DNA from: Roseovarius nanhaiticus
Lineage (GTDB): Bacteria > Pseudomonadota > Alphaproteobacteria > Rhodobacterales > Rhodobacteraceae
Length of the DNA stretch: 64,000 nucleotides
Reading direction: 5' to 3'
Assembly (NCBI RefSeq): GCF_900156535.1
Contig: NZ_FTNV01000002.1
Span: 62,001-126,000, forward strand
The notes beneath the pieces were generated by a model. The model was not told the DNA's origin. It saw only the letters and a list, made by a program, of their open reading frames with translations, and made no database searches. Numbering within the stretch: position 1 is the first letter of the stretch; every line of letters starts with the position of its first letter. The translations under genes were made by a program, and so were the position numbers. Positions 38,959 to 46,505 of the stretch are shown piece by piece.

Positions 38959-39750
38959 TCAGGGCGCGCACAGCCAATCATCGCCCGAGCCTCTGAACTC
39001 CGGCCTGAAATAGGCGATCATGCGGCCCTCGGGCGGCGCCTCGGCCCCCGCCTCCCACGGGGCAACCCCGTGCAGCGCAAGCCGGTGAACAAGGATCGCC
39101 TCTCCCGGCCGAGCGGCCAGAGGCACGCGCCTGCAGCGGTCAAAGACGTCGCGGCGCGCGGCCTTGTAGACCTCGGTCAGATCGACATCGCCCCACTTTT
39201 CGGACGGCGTATCCGCCAGCGCCTCCGCGAAGGCGGCGCGCATGATCTCGTGACTGCCCTCCCAGACGGTCAGCGGACTGGCGCCGGCGCCCGCTTCGGT
39301 CAGGGGCAAGCCCAGAATATAGGCGTGGCGCTCTTTCAGCATGCGGAGGCGGTCCGGGCCGATGGCCAGAAGCCCGTCCACATGCGCCGCATCGCGCCGC
39401 TGGCGATAGCGAAAGGCGGCTTCGCCCTCGCCCTTGCGCGGCTGAGGATAGCCCGGCCAGGTGACCGAGACCTGTCCAGCATGCAGCGGCAGATCACCGT
39501 AGAGCCGCCGCGCCAGATCGTATCCCGGCCCGGTCAGAGGACCGCTGCCCGCGACGGAACCATCAGCATCGTTGGGCAAGGTATCAACGCCCACGAACCA
39601 CGTGCCGCCGCATTGCAGCCACTCTGCGCGATGCGCAGGCTCGGCCATACGGATCAGTGCCGCCGCCTTGGCCGCCTCGGCCCACCGCGCGAGTCCGGCA
39701 TCATGGGCAAACCGCGTCCACCCCGCAGATTGCAGGGCACCTTCTACCAT
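38959..39750 (-). CDS. Phytanoyl-CoA dioxygenase-like Fe(II)/2-oxoglutarate enzyme (tentative)
   Basis: 263 residues. The metal triad of the family can be proposed: HVD (in AAHVDGLLAIGPDR) as HxD and a distal His in LVHRLALHGVAPW, followed by an Arg (EGRMIAYFRPEF) that could bind 2-oxoglutarate. No other strong motif, so the family is a guess. ATG 39750 overlaps the end of the TSUP permease gene by 7 nt. Substrate unknown. Confidence 0.55.
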   Translation of the reverse strand: MVEGALQSAGWTRFAHDAGLARWAEAAKAAALIRMAEPAHRAEWLQCGGTWFVGVDTLPNDADGSVAGSGPLTGPGYDLARRLYGDLPLHAGQVSVTWPGYPQPRKGEGEAAFRYRQRRDAAHVDGLLAIGPDRLRMLKERHAYILGLPLTEAGAGASPLTVWEGSHEIMRAAFAEALADTPSEKWGDVDLTEVYKAARRDVFDRCRRVPLAARPGEAILVHRLALHGVAPWEAGAEAPPEGRMIAYFRPEFRGSGDDWLCAP

Positions 39751-40568
39751 CCCACCGCCTTGCGCAGCATGTTGAGCGCGATCAGCGTCAGGAAGACACC
39801 GAATATCCGCTTGAGCGGTTTCGGATCCATCGCATGGGCCAGCCGCGCGCCCAGCGGCGCGGTGATCAGCGTCATGGCGATGACGATCAGGAAGGCGGGG
39901 CCGTTCACAGCGCCCAGCGTGAAGGGCGGGCGCCCCTCGGCGCCGACATTCAGCATCAGAAAGCCGATGACCGACGGCACCGCAATGGCTGCGCCGAACC
40001 CTGCCGCCGTCGCGACCGCGCGGTGAATGGGCACGGCATGCAGGCTCATTAGCGGCACGCCGAAGCTGCCACCGCCGATGCCCATCAGGACCGACAGGAA
40101 ACCGACCACAGGCGATACGAGCGCCCGGCGCCACCCGCCCGGCATCGCCGCGCCCAGCCGCCAATGCGCGCGCCCAAAGGTCATGTAGATGCCCACGGCA
40201 AATGCCAGAATGCCGAAGATGCCCTGCAGCGTCGCGGATCTGAGGCCCGCCGCCACGACGACACCCAAAACCGCCCCCAGCGCGATGCCCGGCGCCCAGC
40301 GGCGAAGGATGTCCCAATCGACGGCCCCGCGGCGGTGATGCGCCAGAACCGACCGCACAGACGTCACGATGATGGTCGCCAGCGAGGTGGCAAGGCACAC
40401 CTGCATCAATTGCGGCCCGCCATAGCCTAGCGTGGTGAAGGCATAGAAAAACGCGGGCACAAGGATGATACCGCCCCCCACGCCCAAGAGCCCGGCCAGA
40501 ACACCCGCAAAGGCCCCGATGGCCAGCAGCATGGCGGTCATCGCCATCAAAAGGGAGGGATCTGGCAT
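39744..40568 (-). CDS. TSUP-family permease (TauE/SafE sulfite exporter type)
   Basis: 274 residues, about eight hydrophobic helices, with AGLLGVGGGIILVPAFFYA at the N-terminus and the inverted copy SVLMGIGGGSFGVPLMSLH in the second half, which is the TSUP repeat. The family exports organosulfonate products or sulfite; substrate here is unknown. Coupled to the downstream dioxygenase-like gene, so the pair may handle one compound. Confidence 0.9.
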   Translation of the reverse strand: MPDPSLLMAMTAMLLAIGAFAGVLAGLLGVGGGIILVPAFFYAFTTLGYGGPQLMQVCLATSLATIIVTSVRSVLAHHRRGAVDWDILRRWAPGIALGAVLGVVVAAGLRSATLQGIFGILAFAVGIYMTFGRAHWRLGAAMPGGWRRALVSPVVGFLSVLMGIGGGSFGVPLMSLHAVPIHRAVATAAGFGAAIAVPSVIGFLMLNVGAEGRPPFTLGAVNGPAFLIVIAMTLITAPLGARLAHAMDPKPLKRIFGVFLTLIALNMLRKAVGW

Positions 40569-40620
40569 GGGTCTAGGTCCTTGGCTGACGGCCGCTCTGG
40601 CGCCGTTGTGTTTGGCCGGA

Positions 40621-41655
40621 CTAGACCGGGTTTGCCGCAGGGGTGCAATCGGAATTGGCCGCCTCCTGCGCCTCGGTGACTTGCGCCAGCGCCTGCGCGA
40701 TCAGCTCGGGCCCCGCGCCGGGCAGATGCGCGCCCTCCGACAGCATGCGCCGCCACGCCCGCGCACCGGGACGCCCGGTAAAAAGCCCCAGCATATGGCG
40801 TGTGATCTGACCCAACCGCCCGCCTTGGGCCAGATGCGCCTCGGCATAGTCCATCATGGCGCGCGCCGCGTCCTCGGGGGTGCTGTCCGGCGTATCCGCA
40901 CCAAAGATGCGCCGGTCGGCAGCGCAGAGGATCTGTGCGGGCGCGTGATAGGCCGCGCGTCCGATCATGACGCCATCCATGCCCGCCGCCAGATGCGCCT
41001 CGGCGGCGTCCAGACTGTCAATTCCGCCATTGACTGACAGATGCAGCGCGGGAAACGCCTCTTTCATGCGGTGGACCAGCGGGTAGTCAAGCGGAGGGAT
41101 ATCGCGGTTTTCCTTCGGGCTCAGCCCCTGCAGCCACGCCATACGCGCGTGGATCGCCATGCGCGTGACGCCCGAGGCCGCAACGCGCTCTATGAAGTCC
41201 GGCAGGACCACGTGTGGATCCTGATCGTCCACCCCGATGCGGCATTTCACCGTGACCGGCAGATCCGTCACCGCGCGCATCGCGGCACAGCATTCGGCGA
41301 CCAGATCGGGCGATTTCATCAGCACGGCGCCAAATGTGCCCGACTGCACCCGGTCACTGGGGCAGCCCACGTTGAGATTGATCTCGCGGTAGCCTGCCTC
41401 TGCACCCAGCCTTGTAGCCTCTGCCAGCTCCGCCGGATCCGAGCCGCCAAGCTGCAGCGCCACGGGATGCTCCGCCGCCCCGTGATCCAGAAGGTGCACC
41501 GCCCCGCCACGCACCAGCGCCGGCGCGGTGACCATCTCGGTGTATAGCAGCGCATGACGACTGAGCAGACGGTGCAGATGCCGGCAATGGCGGTCCGTCC
41601 AGTCCATCATCGGGGCGACAGAAAGCCGAGAAGAAGCATTTACGTTTAATTTCAT
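40621..41655 (-). CDS. dusA: tRNA-dihydrouridine synthase A
   Basis: Reduces uridines in the D-loop of tRNA with FMN and NADPH. LSVAPMMDWTDRHCR at the start, catalytic Cys98 in NLNVGCPSDRVQSG, KCRIGVDDQD, and NGGIDSLDAA / GVMIGRAAY for FMN phosphate are DusA signatures. 344 residues from ATG 41655, which matches the family start (MKLN...SARLSVAPMMDWTD); an upstream ATG at 41682 adds nine residues. Confidence 0.95.
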   Translation of the reverse strand: MKLNVNASSRLSVAPMMDWTDRHCRHLHRLLSRHALLYTEMVTAPALVRGGAVHLLDHGAAEHPVALQLGGSDPAELAEATRLGAEAGYREINLNVGCPSDRVQSGTFGAVLMKSPDLVAECCAAMRAVTDLPVTVKCRIGVDDQDPHVVLPDFIERVAASGVTRMAIHARMAWLQGLSPKENRDIPPLDYPLVHRMKEAFPALHLSVNGGIDSLDAAEAHLAAGMDGVMIGRAAYHAPAQILCAADRRIFGADTPDSTPEDAARAMMDYAEAHLAQGGRLGQITRHMLGLFTGRPGARAWRRMLSEGAHLPGAGPELIAQALAQVTEAQEAANSDCTPAANPV

Positions 41656-41920
41656 ATACCTAAACAAATCCTCGACCGACATCCAAAGATTGGGATTTCA
41701 TTGGGCTCCCAGGGTTTTCCTCGGTCTCTATGGAATTTCCGACATCGCTTGCGCCCGAGTACCAACATCTGGCGCGCGCGTCACCTCCGAACCAGAGCTT
41801 CGCCACGCTCACGCTGCGCATCCCGGCGTGGAACCACAGTAACTTACCCCACTCGACCGGTTTCCGGCCAGATCGGAACGCCCCCAAAATTTTCGAAAGT
41901 CAGCGAAAGAGGAGACCGTG

Positions 41921-42172
41921 ATGCCTCACAAAATCCGTGTGGACTTCTCAACTCTACCTTCTAACGATGCTTCGTCGATCTCTCGTTACATCCTGCGCCC
42001 TACTCGGCACCTTGGGCCGCCATGCTTGCGAGAGTTCTCGTCCATCTCGAACTCAGAGTTGATACCTTTCCTGTCGATCAACCAGTCTAGACGACGGGGG
42101 CCTTGCCTCAACAGGGCTTTGTCGGCCAGACTGGCCACGATCAGGACCCAAAATTGCAAGAGACCGTCATGA
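41921..42172 (+). CDS. Possible small ORF coupled to the next secreted-protein gene
   Basis: 83 codons from ATG 41921, which has an AGAGGAG site 6 nt upstream; the stop overlaps the start of the next gene (ATGATG). The product is basic and Ser/Pro/Leu/Arg-rich with no recognised domain. Third-position GC is clearly below that of neighbouring genes, so it may be non-coding or transferred. The rest of the 41656-42168 gap shows no gene. Confidence 0.35.
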   Translation: MPHKIRVDFSTLPSNDASSISRYILRPTRHLGPPCLREFSSISNSELIPFLSINQSRRRGPCLNRALSARLATIRTQNCKRPS

Positions 42173-42786
42173 TGAAAATCGTTCTTCTTCCGGCCTGTTT
42201 TGTACTCGCTTCCGTTCATGCGCTGGCTGCGCAGACAATATCGCTGGACGAGCTAAAAGCGCAGATCGAACAGAAAGTCTCTAGCGAGGACGAATTCCGA
42301 ACGCTGCTCAATGATCCGGATCCGGCCCGCAGCATTGCGGCGATGGAACTCATGATGGCATCGGGCGATCCCGGCCTCGAGCGTATGGCACGCGAATTCG
42401 GTGTCTTCAGCAGTGATCCTGTGGTTCGGCGTTTGGCCATCGAGGCATGGTTGAAATCCGGTCCTGTGTTGAACATCACCTATGACGGCTCGGGCACGGA
42501 AAGCGCCTATTTCAAGAGTTATTTTCAGAACAACAAAGGTTCGGTCGACGGAGACAAGCGGGGTTTCACGAGCTTTCCCATCAATGGGTATGATGAGGCG
42601 AATGACTGTTACGTCTATGCCGCAGGCAACGCTTGCGCGATGCGCATCACGGATGTCGGGCCATCCGTTTTTCTATCGGATTCCTGGTCGCCGCTCACGC
42701 TTGGCGAGGACGGCTACATGAGAGGTCAGACAAATCTTTATCGTGTAGACGAGCCCATTCCGATCGAAATACCGGTGACGGACTAG
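42169..42786 (+). CDS. Secreted protein of unknown function
   Basis: 205 residues. Signal peptide (KIVLLPACFVLASVHALAAQ), then about 60 mostly helical residues (LDELKAQIEQKVSSEDEFRTLL, a HEAT/Armadillo-like pattern DPDPARSIAAMELMM ... SDPVVRRLAIEAWL) and a beta-rich C-terminal part with two cysteines (DCYVYAAGNACAM). No known family. Convergent with the trypsin-like gene 14 bp away. Opens the accessory block. Confidence 0.65.
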   Translation: MMKIVLLPACFVLASVHALAAQTISLDELKAQIEQKVSSEDEFRTLLNDPDPARSIAAMELMMASGDPGLERMAREFGVFSSDPVVRRLAIEAWLKSGPVLNITYDGSGTESAYFKSYFQNNKGSVDGDKRGFTSFPINGYDEANDCYVYAAGNACAMRITDVGPSVFLSDSWSPLTLGEDGYMRGQTNLYRVDEPIPIEIPVTD

Positions 42787-42799
42787 ACGCCGACGCGCT

Positions 42800-43849
42800 T
42801 CATTCAAATACAATCTGCTGGATACCGACGGGCCCGGGCGCATCGGCGCTGTAGATGCTGACGCTGATGCGCCGCACGCGTGTCCCGATTGCACGAGGTC
42901 CGGTATCCAGAATGCCGTCGCTGCCCATCTGCCCTGACCAGAAGGTGCGCATACGGCCAGTCTTTGCACCTGAAACGGCGATCCGGACGCGCAGCGGCAT
43001 CGCATAATCTGCGTCCGGATCAGACTTTATCCTCACCCGGGCCAGATCAGCGGCAGACTCCCCTGGTACCTGGAACTCCATTTCGACAACGCCCTCTGGC
43101 TGAAACACGAATGTCCCTTCCTCGCGCAGAAGATTTTCCGGGCCTGAATTTGCGTCCACGGGCAGGACGCCAACTTCTTCCAGAGCGACTTCAAAACCGG
43201 TGGCCTGGCGAACTGGCGCCAGCTCGGCGTCGCGGGCAAAGACCGCGCCGCGATCGCCAAGCCAACGGTTCAGGTTCATGGCCACTTCCTCGATCCGGAT
43301 GAACCGGGCATGGTCCGCGGAATCGGACTGGATCGCCATGCCAACAGGGCGGTCGTTCTGAAACAGGAATGCGCCGCTCATTCCCTCGGGGACCGTCCCC
43401 TGATCGACATTTGCCTCAATGAAGAGGTATCCGATATCGGCAATGCGCACCTGAAGACGGGCTATCTCTCCTTTTGGCAACAGATACTCCATGTCGGCCG
43501 TGTGCCTTGCGGGGCTGATGCCGGCGGCGTTCTGGAGGCTTGCCGTGCAGCGGGCCGCGACATCGCCGCGCGCCACCGCCACGGCCAGGTCCAGACCATC
43601 CCAGAATGGCGCATATGCATCTGCCGTCCCGGTGACGACAGGAGCTGCGGTGCTCAAGCGGATTTTGGGAAAGAGACCTCGCACATGGCGCGGCATCGCG
43701 ACGTAACAGGAGCCCGCGTAGCGGAACATGTAACCATGCCCCACTTCGCCCTCCCCATTTTCAATCGCGACCGTCTGCGCATTTGCCACTGGATCGAAAA
43801 AGGCGATCAGGGTTATGATCGAGATTAAAAAGCGATGGATTGCCGTCAT
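42800..43849 (-). CDS. Secreted trypsin-like serine protease family protein
   Basis: 349 residues. Signal peptide about 1-24 (cleavage near VANAQ). A chymotrypsin-fold domain is suggested by a spaced triad: His55 (AMPRHVRG), Asp87 (GLDLAVAV) and Ser158 (EGMSGAFLF), with VGMAIQSD as the usual strand after the Ser loop. A second beta domain of about 150 residues follows (VEMEFQVPGESAADLARVRI). The triad is intact but the flanking consensus is loose, so either an active protease or a relative. ATG 43849 overlaps the start codon of the divergent gene. Confidence 0.65.
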   Translation of the reverse strand: MTAIHRFLISIITLIAFFDPVANAQTVAIENGEGEVGHGYMFRYAGSCYVAMPRHVRGLFPKIRLSTAAPVVTGTADAYAPFWDGLDLAVAVARGDVAARCTASLQNAAGISPARHTADMEYLLPKGEIARLQVRIADIGYLFIEANVDQGTVPEGMSGAFLFQNDRPVGMAIQSDSADHARFIRIEEVAMNLNRWLGDRGAVFARDAELAPVRQATGFEVALEEVGVLPVDANSGPENLLREEGTFVFQPEGVVEMEFQVPGESAADLARVRIKSDPDADYAMPLRVRIAVSGAKTGRMRTFWSGQMGSDGILDTGPRAIGTRVRRISVSIYSADAPGPVGIQQIVFE

Positions 43850-44582
43850 GTCCAACCCATTTCGATTGTCTCTAATCTTGGGCCTGCTTTTAGCGCCTTG
43901 TGTCAACGCGCAACAGACCGATGACGCGATCTTCGTCAATCAGGCGAGCAATTTCAACGTAACTGTTCGCCAGACGGCGGAAATATCAGGCGCCCGTGTT
44001 CTGGGGGTGCTGCGTGCGCGGCATACATATGGCGACCGGCCCGAACTCTATGCGCATGTGCCCAGCGATTGGAAGGGTGCGTTTTGCGCACGGCTGGTCA
44101 CCGCGGACGGGTTTCTCGAGGCGACGGGAACCTACGACACGCAAGGTCGCACCGGCAGTTTTCACCGACTGGAATTCGGGTCCGACCAACAAAGCAATCG
44201 GGCATGGATGGACCGTTTACGCGATCTGCCGATCGACTCGGTTGCGATACGGGTGCGCGCAGGCGCGTGTGACGCCCCCGCCGGGCCTGATACCGTTGCG
44301 TTCTGGAACATGCCACCCAGCGGTGCCGGAGCCGAGCCGGCGAAACTCTACTTCAACTCGCTGCGCGCCAGCGATGTCATCCTTTATCAGGGCGACGCCG
44401 CAAAACCGGTGAAGTGCTCGATGATACGGACGGGCCTGCGCAAGGCGTATGACACGATTTGTCCGATCGAGGGCATGGCGGGGGCCGAGGGTCTTCCGAT
44501 GGAGATCAAACTCTTCGCGCTTCGCAATGGCGATGTCGATCCTCCGGTCATCTTTTCGCTGCATGGTCTGCCGCGCCCGTGA
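43848..44582 (+). CDS. Secreted protein of unknown function
   Basis: 244 residues from ATG 43848 (an upstream ATG at 43815 has a better ribosome site, AGGG). Signal peptide about 1-22 (LSLILGLLLAPCVNAQ). The mature protein is beta-rich with five cysteines (AFCARL, GACDAP, KCSMI, TICPI) that could form disulfides. No recognised family. First gene of a three-gene operon: stop overlaps the next start as GTGA. Confidence 0.65.
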   Translation: MSNPFRLSLILGLLLAPCVNAQQTDDAIFVNQASNFNVTVRQTAEISGARVLGVLRARHTYGDRPELYAHVPSDWKGAFCARLVTADGFLEATGTYDTQGRTGSFHRLEFGSDQQSNRAWMDRLRDLPIDSVAIRVRAGACDAPAGPDTVAFWNMPPSGAGAEPAKLYFNSLRASDVILYQGDAAKPVKCSMIRTGLRKAYDTICPIEGMAGAEGLPMEIKLFALRNGDVDPPVIFSLHGLPRP

Positions 44583-45544
44583 TCAGCCGCGCTGGCATAT
44601 ATCGCGCGCGCCGGATCTCTGGGCTGGCGGGCGCGTTGCTCACACCGTTATGCCTCGTTTTTGTTCTCGTCGCAGTGATCCTGTCGGCACATCGGCAGCA
44701 TTCGATCGTTCTGGGCGCCGAGACGACGTCGCTCGATATCATGTTTTCAGCGGGCGAAAATTACTGGCGGGTCGATGGGCCGGTGGAGCTGTGCCAATTC
44801 GGCGCGATGGGTGCGGGCGTGCGGAACGCCGAATTTGCCTGTGGCCCACCGCTATTCAAACGTACCGAGATCCGCGGCTTCGAGGTGAAATGGACGGAGG
44901 GTGCGTCGCTCAGGCTCTATGCCGACTACACCGGCGAGCTGCGCATCTTCATGGATAACGCGCCTGCGCGCTTCGAAGATATCGATGGCACGCCGTATGA
45001 GGTGCCTCCGGGCAGTTTCGTCAAGATGGGTCCAGATACTGCACGCAAGGCAGGGCTCTTCGCCTTCCTCGGCACGGCCTCCATGGGCCGGCCGGCCGGA
45101 CCAAACGAGACCAATTTCATCTACGACGGCAGTTACGAGGTTCGGCTGCCGGTGAACCGCTGGCTCTTTTTCGGATCGGACCGCGACGTGACCATCAAGA
45201 GCGGCGCGCTGGTGCGAGGGCACACGGCGTCGATAATGAAGGACGCCAAAAACGGTCCGGTGCTTGCCGAAGGGTTTGGTCATGTCGCTCTTGATCGCCG
45301 GGACACGGGCGACTACGCGCTTTCGGCGGTTTTCGTCGCCGCAAAGGACAAGACCCATCTGGAAGTGCAGCAATGGGGCCGAAGTTCCCCGGTTGTGGTC
45401 CGGCCAAATTGGATTGACGTGACCCTGAACAGCCCATTCATTCTGGGCTTTCTTGCCATCGCCGCTCTGGCACTCTCCGGTGCGCAGGTCTTCTACGATG
45501 CACTGGAGGCGCTGCTCGACTCCGATGACAAGCCCAGGACATGA
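44579..45544 (+). CDS. Membrane protein of unknown function with large periplasmic part
   Basis: 321 residues from GTG 44579 (GTGA overlap with the upstream stop). Transmembrane helix about 15-35, about 240 residues of beta-rich soluble domain, then a second helix near the C-terminus (FILGFLAIAALALSGAQVFY) and a short cytoplasmic tail. No known motif. Overlaps the lipase gene as ATGA, so translated together with it. Confidence 0.68.
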   Translation: MISRAGIYRARRISGLAGALLTPLCLVFVLVAVILSAHRQHSIVLGAETTSLDIMFSAGENYWRVDGPVELCQFGAMGAGVRNAEFACGPPLFKRTEIRGFEVKWTEGASLRLYADYTGELRIFMDNAPARFEDIDGTPYEVPPGSFVKMGPDTARKAGLFAFLGTASMGRPAGPNETNFIYDGSYEVRLPVNRWLFFGSDRDVTIKSGALVRGHTASIMKDAKNGPVLAEGFGHVALDRRDTGDYALSAVFVAAKDKTHLEVQQWGRSSPVVVRPNWIDVTLNSPFILGFLAIAALALSGAQVFYDALEALLDSDDKPRT

Positions 45545-46437
45545 TTTCTGCGCGCCCAGATCTTTGCGACGCTGCCGCTTGCGCTGCGGCAGCGGTGTAT
45601 CAGGATCGCCCGGTCGGAGCAGCCATCCCCCGGCTGCCCGGATATCACATTTTCGACTGTTTTGACTGCTCGACGGGACAGACGGGTTTCCAGGCCGCGC
45701 TGCTGCGCTGCGCGGCAACCGAAACGGCAATCGTTGCGTTTCGAGGCTCGGACGAGCATCTGGACCTGGCGGCGGGCATCAATCTCGGGCTCTGCCAATA
45801 CGGCGCAAATCGGGACAATCTGCTGGATGCAGTGACGTCGTTGCATGCATCTCATGTTCTGGTGTGCGGGCATTCTCTGGGCGGGGCGCTGGCGCAGTAC
45901 TTCGCTTATGATCTGATGGCGAAAAAGAAGGTGTCCGCTCAACGCGCGTTATCTCTTGTGACGTTCAACGGCGTCGGCGGTGTGGCGGGGCTGATGCGTC
46001 TTCACGGGAGTATTGATCCCGAGATGCGGGCAAAGCTCGAAACCGTCCATTTCGCGCATCCGGACGATATCGTTGTGGATATCGGCGGAAATCTGGGCTC
46101 GCAAATCCATCTACTGCCGGATGCCGACCCGGCTCCTGCGCCACTTCTCAAATGCCACGGGATGGATAATTTTCTGCCGGCGCAGGACGGTCAATCTCGA
46201 CTGACCGGACTTGCGGCAAGGCCGGACCGGCCGCTTCGTCTGGACCGCACCGCAGATCTTATCGGCCCGGAGCTTCAGCTTCTTATTCTGGAATGGATGG
46301 GCGGCCGCCGGGCATCCGCCACATTCAGGTTCCTGCGCTTGCTTCCGCGTATTCCGTCCGATGAAAGACGAGATGCCCTCAGGCTCATTTCGGCGCTGTC
46401 ACCGGTCCGCCCGAATTGGCGCGCCGTTGAACACTAA
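45541..46437 (+). CDS. Class-3 lipase / alpha-beta hydrolase
   Basis: 298 residues. Lipase_3 signature: oxyanion strand IVAFRGSDEHLDL (about 64-76), nucleophile elbow CGHSLGGALAQYF with Ser112, Asp175/176 in HPDDIVVDIGG and His206 in KCHGMDNFL. No signal peptide, so cytoplasmic or dependent on its membrane partner. Hydrolysis of a lipid ester is the family activity; substrate unknown. Last gene of the 43.8-46.4 kb operon, whose other two products are exported. Confidence 0.85.
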   Translation: MISARPDLCDAAACAAAAVYQDRPVGAAIPRLPGYHIFDCFDCSTGQTGFQAALLRCAATETAIVAFRGSDEHLDLAAGINLGLCQYGANRDNLLDAVTSLHASHVLVCGHSLGGALAQYFAYDLMAKKKVSAQRALSLVTFNGVGGVAGLMRLHGSIDPEMRAKLETVHFAHPDDIVVDIGGNLGSQIHLLPDADPAPAPLLKCHGMDNFLPAQDGQSRLTGLAARPDRPLRLDRTADLIGPELQLLILEWMGGRRASATFRFLRLLPRIPSDERRDALRLISALSPVRPNWRAVEH

Positions 46438-46505
46438 GCCGGTGCCGGGCGATGATCCGTTTGCGCCCCGTTTCCTGACGTTTGCCCTTCACAAGGCCAA
46501 GATTC

